From assembly GCA_029931535.1 (NCBI GenBank), contig JAQPZY010001498.1, forward strand, positions 186,001 through 250,000: 64,000 nucleotides of DNA, written 5' to 3'. The notes beneath the pieces were generated by a model. It was not told where the DNA came from. It saw only the letters and a list, made by a program, of their open reading frames with translations, and searched no databases. The translations under genes and the position numbers were made by a program. How positions within the stretch are numbered: the stretch's first letter is position 1; each line of letters starts with the position of its first letter. Shown here piece after piece: positions 1-13,060 of the stretch. The DNA is from Margaritifera margaritifera (lineage: Eukaryota; Mollusca; Bivalvia; Unionida; Margaritiferidae).

Positions 1-2537
1 CCATCTTTATCCAGGTAGTATTCGTGATTTGCTTAAGTGTATCTATGTGGTATTATGCTAATTCTACCTCGTATTATACTCTCATTCCTCATGTGCATGC
101 CATAATATGTTTGACGTTCAGAATTTATACCTGATATCTTTAAACTTGAATTAAGTCCTAAGTCAGGAGGACTACAATAATGAGCACGATCTAAATTAAA
201 ATGTTCATACTGACATTCTAAACCTCCTCAAAGATGTCATACAGCATCAGTATATTTTTGTTTTTGTAACAGTTGTGTTGATCTCAAAGTGTTTGACGGT
301 TAAACCGTTCCATCTCATCTTTAACGTATTGGTAAACATAATTTGAAATGTTTTATTGTTTTAGTCATGTATGAAATCTTTCCATGTGTTCAAATTCGCA
401 AATGCCTTTCTCCAAATGTTAAGACTACATTTTTGTAAATGTTTCGGTGTTTCTGTTAACTTTTCGTCACTCAAATTTTAGCTAGCTGTTCTCTAGACTG
501 TCTTCTGAACCTAAAGTTATGTACAAACCAGATTGTTCTTTTAACTCTTTTTCTTTCCTTCTTTCTATTAAATCCTTGTTAAATGAAATAGATTTATCAT
601 CGTTGTTCGGCATGATTTTTACCTCTTCATCTCGATAATTTTTAACCAATGTCGTGAGGGTGGGGGTATTTTCATAGATGTAAGATCATAGTGTTTACAT
701 TTTCGGTCCTAATTCTCCATACTCTAATTTTGTAATCTTACCCAAAGCATAGTAATATATTTGAATGCAATCTGTTTATCTGTAAACTGCTGGCTTATAT
801 GGTTTTTTTTAGATTAATTTAAGGTACAAGCGAAACAAAAATGGACTGTATTTGACATTTTTAATTGTCCATGATATGCCAGATTGTGCCAGACACTCAA
901 TGACCAACTTCTGTGTTATCCCTCTGCGACACTCCGGTACGATATTAATTTCAAAACCACAATAAATAACACAGGGAACTTTTAGATCGTGTTGCTTGTT
1001 TTTTGTTTTTTTTTTTGTTTTTTTTTTTCTTCCTCTAAATTTTACAACTGAGCCTTTTTCGGGCATTATGTATATCGATATATCTACATTGTAGCATATG
1101 TTTATGTGTGATGACATCCATTTCGATAAATCTTTTATTCTAACGTAATGGAATTTTCCATCTTTATAGTCGCTAGAACGACCATAATATAATATTATAA
1201 AAAAATCACCATGTATTTTATCATTTTTGAGTTATTCTAACAGGATTTATATAATTTGTCGGCACATTTGTACAGTAAATCGTTTAAACCAATGACTGTA
1301 TGTATCTAAACTGTATTTTAATGGTATCAGGGGATCTTTTCAGGGAGAATTTAAAATTTATTCAGCAGCATGGAAAGAAAAAAAATCAATCATTATCAAT
1401 AAAAACAAATGTGTACACTAATACAAGATTGTTGTTACCTCATTTGGTCAAAACTATGTATGAGCTTTCTCTGAGCGGTTTATAACTGTCTATGTGTAAT
1501 GTTAAATATTCAATCCTGTCAAACGTCCTTTGTACTTTCACTTATTTTCTGTCCAAATTTGGTGTGTAAAATGTACAAAAAAGGTTCGATGACATTATTA
1601 ATTTATGTATTTATTAATATATTTTAAAAAAATTGTGCTGTAGGAAAGAGTTCTATACTCAACATGTTTATCTTCTTGAGTGTGTCGTTTCCTAAGTCTG
1701 ATCGTTATATCTAACTGAGGTTTGACAGAGCCAAATGTGGGAATTTTTCGAATGATAATCTTCCTTAAATATGGTTCGATGTCATTAAAATTTGTATACA
1801 TATCTTGATTCTAGCTACCATAAATACTTAACTGATTTGAATTTCTCTTAGTCTTCTATTAATACTTGTCTTTACATTTTGCTTACTAATACGTCAAAAT
1901 TCTTTTCTACTTTGAAGACGTATTAAATGGGGTTGTAATCGTTTCTCACTTTCTTCTATTGGTTCATCTATTATAAAAGTCTTCATTTTGGTTTATGTAA
2001 GTATAAATATTTTAATATATATTTAACTATTGTATAATTTATATAACTGAAATATTTCAATATATATTTAACTTTTTTGCATATCTATATTACTATTTAA
2101 CCTTTGACCTTTATTACAAATTTTAGAGAAGCTCATCTGCCGTCTCTGGTTTTTCAATCCAAGGGATGGGCGGTGTGCAGTCATCTCTAGAGATTATGTG
2201 CACCTGACCACCCTCAGGGGCAGGATTCATTGTTGTTTCTTACGATAAATTCCTGCGTAAAATCAGCCGGGATGTCGCTGAATAACTTGAATTGCTCGGT
2301 TGAATTTAACCATTATTGGAGCTCCTAGAAAGAAACAAAAATCTCGGAACTCCGGTAGTAATTTAAACCGTACGCATAGTAAAACTGTTCTCCTGATATT
2401 TAAGGTGTACCGCAGTTTCGCATGTCCTATAATTTCAAGTACCATCAACTCATTTCTTTGACATCAATTTGATGTGATACTACCTCGACTCAAAAACCAA
2501 ACAACTTAATCCTCTGTCATACTTGAACCAATGAATC

Positions 2538-2540
<3 letters not shown>
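1..2540. other. No recognisable gene; AT-rich noncoding
   Basis: Only short frames (up to about 100 codons, low complexity). No repeat family shared with the rest of the window was seen. Confidence 0.6.

Positions 2541-2609
<69 letters not shown>
2541..2609. repeat. (GA)n microsatellite
   Basis: An uninterrupted GA run of about 69 bp. Confidence 0.97.
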
Positions 2610-2610
<1 letters not shown>

Positions 2611-2989
2611 AGGTCACTTCAGTTTGTATAGAAATAATGTCTCTTAAGTTAAAAACCGAACCATAAACTTAAAGTTCTGAAATCCAACGCTGTACACGTA
2701 TACTAAGGACCTTGCTTACTAAAACTGTTTTAAAGACTGGTCTATAAGGGACAAGGACATGTAAATATCACATGTAGGGCTCACGCAGACATTCTCTTAA
2801 ATCAGTCAGGTTATCTAGTTTTTCAAAACCATAATTGAAGCATTTATTTTAGTTAGATTTCCAAATCAGTTGTCGCAAGGAACCATTTGTTTTTATTGCT
2901 TTTATGCATACTATATTGAAATAGTAAAGATAGATAGATTAACACTTATAGAAAAAAACATATTGTGTCTGCAACTACCAAAAATATTA

Positions 2990-3849
2990 CATCAGATTCC
3001 TGTTGCAGACCATAATGAATAAAATCACAACTTAATTTTGTTTGGCTACCGATGAAAAATTGTTATGAAATATGTTGCAAAGAAATATACTCAAGTTTGT
3101 GAGATCAAGGGTTATTGAAGTCGCAGAGGCTTAGCTCTCCTTGGGTTCATATACCATTTTCATCTCACAAAACTGGTGTTTATCTGGGATAATCGACACC
3201 TGATGGGTATGATTTATTTACTAAATGCTTCTAACCATGGCTAGGATTTCTCATTCCAGAAGAATGGATCAGTGTAAGGGGATGTGGAAATTCGTCGTCG
3301 GCAAAAATAGCTGATTTAAAAAGGTGGATTATTCTTACCATAAAAGGTTTCGAAGGTCAGAAAAGGAAAACCAAGATAAAAACAAAAGCATCTAAGATAA
3401 TTTTAGTAAATGAGTACAGGATTGCAATTATAAGAGTTTCTTCGGCGTATATTTTGGTATAAACTGTCAGCAGCAGGTTGTCCTCCATCACGTTTTTTAA
3501 ATTATTTTCTGGCATTTCTAGACGTGGCGAAAAACATACAGCGGCAGATCCATTGGAGAACGATCCGACCCGTAGAAATCCTTGACTTCGGGCAGCTCAC
3601 AACGAATGAGTTCAGTTCAGACCTTTGTAAACTGCAGGTTAGTAGAATGCATCTTCTATCGATTTATTGCATCACAAGCAATTAAAATTTTATCAATAGA
3701 GTGTGAGAAAAGTAGAATATTTGAGAAAAACGATATAGAACAGGAAAAACCGTATATATGGATACTTACCTAATAGAGTATTCAAGAATAGAATATATGA
3801 GAAAAACACATGGACTATATACAATTTTTTTTATTAAATGCTTCTAACC

Positions 3850-3944
<95 letters not shown>

Positions 3945-3959
3945 TGTATGTATGTATGT

Positions 3960-4024
<65 letters not shown>

Positions 4025-4230
4025 ATTCGTCTCGCTGTATAGGGTTTTCCTTTTTCTATTGGTCTTTCTCAGTTATTCCAATATTTTCATACTCTATTTA
4101 TAACATTTCAAAGGCCTTTGCTTGCATTGAAGTTTTCCAAACACTCATTGTTTATTAGCAATCCCTCTCCGAATTGATCGACTATCAGTCCACGGGATGA
4201 TGAACTCCAATACGAAGTTCAACTTCGGTA
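2990..4230 (-). repeat. Interspersed repeat family R1, copy A (decayed, split by microsatellite)
   Basis: Diverged partner of 26470-27390. The exon-like frame is broken by several stops, yet the donor GGTAAGAAT is retained at about 3337. A compound microsatellite (3851-4020) sits within it. Confidence 0.5.
3851..4020. repeat. Compound (AT)n(GTAT)n(AG)n microsatellite
   Basis: About 65 bp of AT, 44 bp of TATG units and 58 bp of AG. Open frames across it (poly-YI, MYVC, RE) are artefacts. Confidence 0.97.
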
Positions 4231-4384
4231 CATACAGAGTTGCCCATACATTTTATACAGAGTTGTCTATACATTTTATATTTGATTAACCTGCTTTATT
4301 GCGTGTAGATGGTTTTCCTTTCAGGAGGATGTGGATGGGGTTCTCCTTGCACCCATATCTATCTTGCTCATATACCTAAATACA

Positions 4385-4660
4385 TACTGACCGTCCTATA
4401 TCACTACCTACCTACCTACCTTCATACCTACCTATCTACTAACAAATCTACGTACCTACCTACAGATCTTCCTATCTGCACACTTAACTCCCCTCTTCCT
4501 ACCCTCCTACCTACCTACCTACCTAGAAGTTGTCAAAGAAGAAGACTTAAGGAGAAGAACTTATCATCTGACATCCACTGACCATTAGAAATTCAGACAA
4601 ACCAACTAGAGAATTCGCAAACAAACACAAGTTGTCTAAAGTGTTTATCTTTATAAACAG
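4385..4660. repeat. CCTA microsatellite-bearing repeat, copy A
   Basis: An array of CCTA/CCTAC units (4410-4530) is followed by a flank containing AATTCAGACAAA and ACAAACACAAGTTGTCTAAAG. The same order (CCTA array, then ACAAACACAAGTGGTCTAAAA) occurs at 49165-49385, so the microsatellite is part of a dispersed element. Confidence 0.5.
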
Positions 4661-7226
4661 ATATAATTTTTTTCTATCTCGTCGAAACGTGGCTATGTAA
4701 TCGGCCTAAGGAGAAAATTGTACGTGTTTGCACTGAAAGGGACGACTGTCATATTCCTTTGAATGACTGAAATGGTAGGATATGTAGTGAAGATGTTTAC
4801 ATACAGATGAAGCGATTCACTGTATATATACGAGACAAAATATGAATAATTTCTAAATATTGCTTGACAATGACCAGAAGGAGCATGGAACAAAGTGCGC
4901 TCCAGCAGTCAAGGCAGGACGTAGTTCGTTTTCCTTTCATGAGGATGTGGATGGGGCTTTCAGTAGTTACTAGCTACTAAGAAACCTCTCACATTTCTGA
5001 GTTTTACCGTTGACGTTACCATGAATCGAATTTCCTCTAGCTGAATAGAGGTATTAATTACTGCTTGAAACCCTACTCAAGCGTGACAGTAATGCTTTTT
5101 GTTTCTACCAGACGGACATTTTGTAAACAAACTCGCGAATCCTATCAACTAGGGGAAATTTTGTTCTCATATTAGCAGTATTGATATACCGTTAAACGCA
5201 TTACTTACTTAATAGTTTTAATTATTTTTATATATCTCAATCCGTACATTAGAAGAGAGATTGGTGCTATGACTGGCGCAAGTCCGCTCCCTTATTTAAC
5301 ACAACTTTTAACCTTTGCATTAGTTGATTGATACACTGGTTCAAGCTGTGTAAAAGACAGGTAAAGCAGTCTAAATTGCGTAATCAATCATACCTTCCTC
5401 GATAGTCTAGACAGACAATTGCATCAGCTAGAATGTTTGACCACGTGGTAAAAATATTAAATACCCTATTGACGTCACGTGTTTCAATACGACATTTAGT
5501 ATATCACCTTCATCTTTATCAGCTATGATGGCGCATGTAAAAAGAAAATTATGTTGCTTTAATCGAAAATAGGTTCAATACAAACATAGATCGTCGACAA
5601 AAGCGTTACGACCTTGGGCGTATCTCTCAAGAGGAGACGATCTGTGCACACCTAGCCGTTATCTATGAGATGCGATGCAGATATTTTACGCTTGAATTCT
5701 ATATCATTCGCAGCAAATGCTGTTCCTTTTATCTGACAATTAAATTTTTAAAAAACTAAAGTGTATTATACTTACAAATTTGAACTTAAAATTCTCTATA
5801 TCCCATATGTATTTTGGCACGCAAGATTGAAGTAATTGTCAGTCAAGACTATCGCGGAATATATTATGCAATAAAGGTTCACGCCACTTAGACTGCTTTC
5901 AATGTATTTTTTAAATATTTTTGAATAATTTTACACAGTTTGAACTAGTGTATCTATCTACTAATGATCAAGCTAAAAAGTAGCTTTAAACTATAGAGCA
6001 GACATGCGCCAGTGATGGTACCGAATCAACAGGTGAAGAGGTATGAAGAAAAAAAAATCGAATTAGTGGTCATTAGTTGTCTTTCCGTCCTTATTAGATA
6101 CATAGGGGTTTTTGTTCTTTCAATGTGTGAAATAATATCCTCGAGTCTGGCTGGTCTAGTACATTTTATACTTTTGATTTTTAATGTTCTCTAATCCCTA
6201 CATGAGATAGTGATACACAAAAATATAACTGTCTGGTTTAGTTTTGTTAAATATGGCTTGACTGATCAATTTCTCTCATATTTCTTACTACTAATCCTAC
6301 AGAATAACATTTTCATACAAAAGTCCTGTTAAAATGTGAATGTATGGGTTTATTGTAAATGAATGAAAGAACGAAATATGTATTTATTTATTTATTAGCT
6401 TGCATTTTTTTTCAGTTTGCTTTTTTTCATATACAATCAGTTGCCGACCAACATACGAAGAGAAGTAGAAATCCTTTTTGCATTCTGAAGAAATGTAAAC
6501 TGATTAATCCTTGATTTAAAAAAGTGAAACTTTTGCTCATCTGAGCAGATAGACGCCTCTGTATTCCAAAATTTCGTCCACACCAATAAAGTCAAAACTA
6601 AACGCTTGAAACTAACATTTGAAAATATTATAAAAGTGAGAAATTTTAATCTGTCTGACTTGCTAACCCGATAAAAGGTTCAAAGTTAAAAGCTAACGGA
6701 CGCAGCTTTTAATTTCTTAAAATGTCCGTTATTGACACTTTAAGAGTAATGCGGGACCAAAAGTCTTGGAAATTATAGGTGAATCAGATTATATCTGACC
6801 CTTATCGTAACTATTATTAAAGCTCTTCATCATAATAGACTGATTTAACTTCTAGGCGATAAAATTCGTATTATTGCACAACTGGTTTGAAAACACTTTG
6901 TTTTCGCCAACACAAGGCACGCAGAAACTCCAGATGTTTACAGGAATCATTCACTTGAAAACAACAAACAGACAAAAAAAACAACAACAAAAAAACAAAC
7001 ACACACGCACGCACGCACACAATAGAACTGAGACCTTATTTATTATTACATGTATTATTCAGTTTTATGCAGTGAAATAAGTTTTGTACTATTATTGGAA
7101 ACTGGGGTACTCTTAATTCTACATGTACAATCGGACAAAAAGTAACAAGTTATTTAGGTTATTACTGACTGATGACTGTTGATGTTTTCATCGACAGATC
7201 GTGCGATGACTTTATTGTATTAAAGT
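4661..7226. other. Noncoding, no recognised feature
   Basis: At 4921-4965 TTTTCCTTTCATGAGGATGTGGATGGGG repeats a motif at 4313-4340. Otherwise nothing clear. Confidence 0.5.
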
Positions 7227-7234
7227 ATTAGACA

Positions 7235-7373
7235 CATGGGAGTCCGGAAAAAAATCCATTGTGCAGTATATAAATATATCCCTTTGATTTTGGCTTTGCC
7301 TCCCGCCCCCCTCCAGATTATGGTTCCCCACCCCCACCCCCAACCCGCAGAAAATTTCATGCGGACGCCCGTG
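7235..7373. mobile_element. hAT-like MITE with perfect 8-bp target duplication
   Basis: A 139-bp element bounded by ATTAGACA at 7227-7234 and again at 7374-7381. The ends are CATGGGAGTCCGGA and, on the reverse strand, CACGGGCGTCCGCA. The interior has C-rich runs. An 8-bp duplication with CA-starting inverted ends is typical of the hAT superfamily. It is non-coding. Confidence 0.75.
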
Positions 7374-8243
7374 ATTAGACACTAGCAGACTTACAGTATG
7401 AATATATTCTTGTTTTGATGTAAATCTTCAAACAAAATCACAGAGGGAACTCTTTAACAGAAATAAGTTCAACTGCATGGCAAGTTTTTTTTTATATTTC
7501 TACCACTACAATATCATTTTGAAAGAGTGTACTACAATATAAGCATAAAAATGTTATTAAAAAGAGATTGGGATCCTGAATCTGTCGTTAGTTTTTTTTT
7601 AAACTTCAGGAGTTACAAAACTCGTAACCAACAGCTTATTTACATCGTTAGACCCTTTCATACACACATCTTGTTGTTCTTGGCACACCATCTGCACTCG
7701 GTGTAAAGTTCAAGTATTCTATTTGTAAAACATCAATCGTTGTGCGAAGCTACTCACAAGACACAAATAGATACCTAAAAATATTACAATAACAAGTACA
7801 AAGCACTTTTATTGCTTTGTTTGTAAAATACAGCACATGTTTGGCGAGAACGCCAATTACTCTACTTATAAAATGACAACGATATTTTGGAACTCAGCTG
7901 TCAATCAGTCTGCTTCAAATTAGGGGTTAAGCTCGTCATACTAAATGCCTTTAACAACCTGTTCTGCATGTTTACAATCAAAAAGATATCTTGAACAAAG
8001 TACTAAGTAAGGGAATGACATTTAGTGTGCAAATAAGTTGAATTTGTCACACTGAACGTCATGCGTGTTCATCTCAATCACCCATCATTCCCTATCCCTG
8101 TTGATATAAACTCATCTATATCTGCATATGTAAACCCTTATATCATAGTCGATCTCTAGAGTAGGATTGTATTTACAGTGAGAACATTTTTCAATTGATG
8201 GAAGCTGACTATCATGAGAGGTGTGTGTACTGGAATTTGACTG

Positions 8244-8460
8244 CCGTCTATACTCGCGTATAATTCTCTTCCAAATACAAACAACAGAGACCCTGATCTG
8301 CCGTCGCATAATGTGCCGGCAGATCAGGGTCTATGTTGTTTGTTCTACTGATTAGTCCTTACAAATTGCAAAGACCCCGATCTGCCGGCGCATTATGCGA
8401 CGGCAGATCTGGGTCTATGCAGTTAGCAGTTGGTATTAGTTTATTCGCGAGTATAGACGG
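8244..8460 (+). mobile_element. Three-hairpin MITE family, copy 1
   Basis: A 217-bp element with terminal inverted repeats (CCGTCTATACTCGCG to CGCGAGTATAGACGG) followed by TA on the right. The left flank is TG rather than TA. Inside are two consecutive hairpins, one around GATCTGCC/GGCAGATC with an AACAACA outer stem, the other with an AAATTGCA outer stem. They are separated by a spacer reading TCTACTGATTAGTCCTTAC. There is no coding capacity; short frames across it are incidental. Confidence 0.85.
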
Positions 8461-8733
8461 TAATAAACATTTAAGGAAATAAAAATAAACTGAGATGGTC
8501 TCTGTGTACTTTACAAACATACTAGAATATTTACTTTTTTGGTAACTATCTAGCTAGCGATATAGATACAGACACACGTAAAGACAAAGACAGAAGCAGG
8601 CAGCCAGACAGAGTTCCCGACAGAAAGACATGTATGGAAACAAATCCAGACAGAGAGAAATGCATACGGACAGACAGGCACTTCTGGGTTTGACATATTC
8701 TCTTGGTTTCCATTCCGTATGAACAAAAGGAGT

Positions 8734-8894
8734 TACGGTGAGGCAGTGGTTAGAGTGCCGGACTAGAGACTGAAAAAGCACAAGTTCGAATCCTACGATG
8801 GTGTATCCCTGGGCAAGGCACTTAACTCCAATTACCCAAGCACCAAAAACCTATTTGTGTTACTGTGCCGTAAAACACCAGACTGAACCAAACC
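8734..8894 (+). mobile_element. tRNA-derived SINE
   Basis: A-box-like GGCAGTGGTTAGAGTGCCGG and B box AGTTCGAATCC (8783-8793), followed by CTGGGCAAGGCACTTAACTCC and a tail GTGCCGTAAAACACCAGACTGAACCAAACC. The same body motif occurs at 17583 and 53073. Confidence 0.72.
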
Positions 8895-9592
8895 GTATGT
8901 CTTAAATGTATTCGCAAATTTTAAAGATTAAAAACACGAGAAGATACTTTATACGTATATATCTTGCGTCTGCCCACGTTCATTTAACAAAGCTTTTCAT
9001 CGTCCTTATAAGTAACAAAAATCTGTTAAATGTTCGCTTGAGGAGTAAACTGTTAATGACACTCCTACGTGTGTGTATGGTTGTATTTTCCACTGCAGAA
9101 CAAATCTTTTATCACGTGACTTATGTTTTTCATTACATGAACTTCTACTGCAGTATTGGAGAACACAAACTGGCACAAACTAACCGATTTCAATCATTAC
9201 TTGAGCATTCTTTTTCACAATAATCAAGAAAAACATTAATTGCAACACATTTACATCATAAAACGCGCCCTTTTTTTTTCTTTTTTTTTTTTCGTGTGTG
9301 TCCCGCTAACAGGGACGTTTAGCACTGACCGGCCTAGCTACAGATTCTGAAGTCCAGTTTGGAGTCGAAAAAGTCTTTCTATTAGCTTAATTGCACCTTT
9401 AAAAAAATTTAATTTTCTCATTGTTATTTATAAAAGGGAAGTGAATTCTAAATTGACGGTTGAATCGAGGACTATATCATTATGTTTTGTCGGTCTTATT
9501 TATTCTTAGGAATAAGAGTGGACTTATTCACATTGGTATTATTGCGCAAGCTTTGTTCTGTACACAGTTCGGATGCTGTGTATTGCCATTAC

Positions 9593-9860
9593 AAGGGGCG
9601 GTACGGGGGGGGGGGGAGCGAGCAGAACCCCCCTCAACCACCACCACCCCCTCTTAAAAATGACCGCGAAACAACTGGAACGTTTTCTAGTGTAAGTTTT
9701 CTTTACAGTTAGATGGTTAAAATTATGCCCTAGGAACCCTGCAAAATGCAGGTGCTTCCGGGGTCTTCGGTTCCTGTGCCCCCGCTGAGAGTTACGTCCC
9801 ACAGATTTCTCGCCTACTCGTTTAAACCACTCCTAAACGATATTTCTGGATCCGCCACTG
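9593..9860 (-). mobile_element. CAGTGGCGGATCCAG-type non-autonomous DNA element, copy A
   Basis: Reading on the minus strand, the element starts CAGTGGCGGATCCAG (9860 downward). It shares with 52098-52375 the internal stretch TTTTAACCATCTAACTGTAA plus a following AGAAAACTTAC, and a G-rich far end. A 5-bp direct repeat, ATTAC, flanks it. Open frames across it are incidental. Confidence 0.55.
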
Positions 9861-10444
9861 ATTACCTCGACGGTCTTCACCACTATTCTTTGAACTCTGA
9901 AACGTGGGTAAAGTTCAACGTTTTGCGCTCAATCTTAAGTGGAGAAAATTTCCAATGGGTGCTTTGCTGTTTTAAAGTTGTAATCAGAATTTTCCATTTT
10001 GACTTCGAGACTCTTTTTTGTTCGGGTATGTGACAGACAATCATTTTTATGCATCTGTGTTGGATTGGAATGTTCCACTCTCAGGATCAGAATGTTCCTA
10101 TTCTATATCGATACATATCAAGGATTATTCTTTCTGCAACATGTCTAGATGAACTAAAAGAGCACGTAGAAAGTTTCGTGTACTTTTCCCTTCCTATTTA
10201 CTCCCTGATAAGAGTTGCTCAGTTCATTTACATTCACGGATCGTTAATATAAGATACAAGCCTTTATGTGCCACAACGGCAGCATCTTTATTTGGTCCTG
10301 TCCATCTAAACGACTATACGTCCGTTCCGGTTATCTCCTTAACCCGATTACGAACTCTCTAAGAAAAAGACGTTCATAAATTAGATAGCTACATTGCTAT
10401 CCATATGTGGATTACATGATATTATTTTTTCACGCAATTTAAGT

Positions 10445-10480
10445 TTTTTGTTGTTTTTTTTTTTTTTTTTTTTTTTTTGC
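10445..10480. repeat. Poly(T) run
   Basis: A T run of about 30 nt with a single interruption. Confidence 0.9.
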
Positions 10481-10717
10481 ACATAATTTAAGCTTCTGGA
10501 ATTCTGGACTTTTATTTTGTACTTTGACACTTTTCGTGAAAACCCTGTTAGCACCACTTGATCTGTGCTAAGAAAGACTGGAAAAGAAGTTTTTGCCTTT
10601 CTAAGTCCGTTATAAATAATCATGTAATCGGAAGCCGAGAACCCTTCGTTGTTTTCTGCGCGGTATAAACTGATACACGACTGAAGACTGTGCACCACCA
10701 CTTGCAGTACCAATAAG

Positions 10718-11155
10718 TTTCAAAGATATGGATTCTTAAGAAAATTAACAACCAGTCTTATATCTTTGGAGCGCTGGTCAACTTACTCTAAGGTTAGACA
10801 TGAACTCAATCTTCTATCGTTGGTCATGAAAACGTCAGTTCCATAACAAAGGCACTTAGTTTTTATCTCCTCTGGCCACATGTTTGTATAATCCATAATT
10901 CTATGTAACATCTTCCTCTCTACCCCATCACAGATAGCCAACTTCAAACAAATTTTCCATCTCTGAAATGGCAACATACTACCGAGAGTTTATTTGAGAT
11001 AAATCGAATATTCTCAGTGATTGAGAAATATGTTGAAATATTACTGCATTTCAAAGATATGGATTCTTAAGAAAATTAACAACCAGTCTTATATCTTTGG
11101 AGCACTGGTCAACTTACTCTAAGGTTAGACATGAACTCAATCTTCTATCGTTGGT
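10718..11155. repeat. 107-bp direct repeats 331 bp apart
   Basis: 10718-10824 and 11049-11155 are identical except for one base (GCGCTGG versus GCACTGG). They enclose about 224 bp of single-copy sequence. A recent duplication. Confidence 0.9.
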
Positions 11156-12160
11156 ATCGTTGATCTTGGCTGGTATTGACTGGAAGATCTGAAGTTGGCC
11201 CAAACGATTCTTACTAGCTCTTAACTACCTCCCCCAATGGCATTCACACACACAAAAAAAAACAAAAAAAAAAAAAAAACGAGTGGATATATAATGGTGC
11301 ACACAATTAATGTATATGCAAATTAACTGACTGTATGATTCGAAGTATTCCCCAATTAGTTATTTCATAACTGAGGGCAAGTTATGATTTTGTAGTTGCT
11401 ACTAATTTTAGATTTCCACATTTCCGTATATAGATTTATTGTTTTCTGAATTTCTCTTTTACAACCACATGACAGTTGATAACTTTATTATTCAATATAC
11501 AATTCAAAACCTTGTTCTGGTTACTGCAATATATCTGATTAACATAAGGACAATATCATGAATGGTCTAAAAACGAGTGGTTGTAAAGTTATCTTAGTAG
11601 ATAAAACTTAATATACATCATACACAATTATTTCACTAATTGAATAAAATAATCATACTCGTGACAAATATTTTGCGATGTACCATTTGACAATTCGCAT
11701 TCCTATATGCTATTGTTGTGAATACAATTGTCACGTATTTATTTGTCCCGCTAAATTGGACCAAAAAATTATGCTCGCTGACAATTTTTGATTTACATTT
11801 TTAAAAATAGGTTAGGGAACAAATAGTTCATCATTTAATTGATCAAATGATGAAATATAGAATACGAAATGTGAGTGTCCGAGAAACTATCACCCGTATC
11901 TTTTGAAAACTCTTGCAAATAATGAAAACATAGAATTGTGATTCGGTAAACAGCCTTTATACATGTATATTTTTATATAGAATAGAATTAAGAAGTAGAA
12001 ATGTTACCCTCGTGTTTAAGACAGTGTTTTAACCGTTTATATGTTTTGCATGTTTGTCAGGAATTTGCCATTTATATATTATTGTTTTGAGATCCATAAA
12101 ATTGGCGGAAATCGTTCCAAACACACGTTTCACCTTGACGCCTCTGTTTCACAAGACAGA

Positions 12161-12304
12161 TTATCATCGATATAATTATATTCTTCCGATCTCACATCAA
12201 TAATATTATTATCATCGATATAATTATATTATTCTGATCTCACATCAATAATATTATTATCATCGATATAATCATATTCTTTCGATCTCACATCTGTAAT
12301 ATTA
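12161..12304. repeat. 48-bp minisatellite, three copies
   Basis: Units start at 12161, 12209 and 12257 (TTATCATCGATATAAT.ATATT...CTCACATC). Slight divergence; the last unit is the most changed. Confidence 0.9.
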
Positions 12305-12587
12305 TTAAGATATTACAGCTTCGTTTATTGGTTTGGTCTAAAAAAAAACAAAGGATTGATTGGAGGGGAAGGCACGTTCGACTTTAAGTAGTTAATCGCC
12401 GTGCAATTTCCAGTATCGAGTTTAGTTTCGAAGACGTTTTGTGAAACCATTATTGACCACACGCTTTACGATTTCAAATATCCGAATTACATGTACTTTG
12501 GGTATTTCTGTATAGAAATGCCTGAGGTTCTCCAAATGCAGTTTTCTGCGTCTTGAGACAGACTATACTCCATAATATGCCATTATA

Positions 12588-12640
12588 TGGTTTGGTTTTG
12601 CTTTTAGGTGCTTTTGCGGCACATAAACACTTTGAAGGTT
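12588..12640 (-). mobile_element. SINE 3' tail fragment
   Basis: On the minus strand this reads GTGCCGCAAAAGCACC followed by AAAACCAAACC, matching the 3' tail of the SINE at 8734-8894. The head is absent (5' truncation). Confidence 0.45.
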
Positions 12641-12849
12641 ATATCGTGCCCTTAAATGGACTTTTCAGAGCTGTATCTTTCTCTTCGAGTGCATACTTTT
12701 CTTCGTGACAAATATTCTATAACTTGAAAACTTTGATAATCGAAACATTTCACGAAACGAAAGAACATGGGACAACCAATGAAAGAAAACGTACAAAATC
12801 GCTGACAACTAAGTTATACTTCCGGCGCTCGTGAGACCGCAGATAATGA

Positions 12850-13060
12850 GGATCTTACATGAATGCTAATTTCAAATGAAATTTTTTAAACGAGTCGAAT
12901 AATTTCTATCTTTTGGGAGCTTTGAAATTAGCACAAATATAAGATTCTGTTTATCGCACGACGAAAAATATTGATTTTATTTGATCGAAGTGCCGAATAG
13001 TGTAGTGGAAATGGCTTGGAAATACATTAGGATATCTCGTCGTTACGCCTTTCCTTAGCA
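12850..13060. repeat. Interspersed repeat family R3, copy A
   Basis: Shares GGATCTT, GCTnATTTCAAATGAAAT, AAACGAGTC and ATAGTGTAGTGGA with 27976-28330. The palindrome ATTTCAAATGAAAT suggests a foldback element. Confidence 0.4.

Larger units (their letters stand above)
9866..12160. other. Noncoding, apart from the direct repeats listed
   Basis: Nothing else recognised. Open frames up to 110 codons have no protein-like pattern. Confidence 0.5.

Noticed and set aside
9482..9802. Overlapping frames on both strands with Pro/Gly runs
   Set aside because: They translate the G-rich arm of a non-autonomous DNA element.
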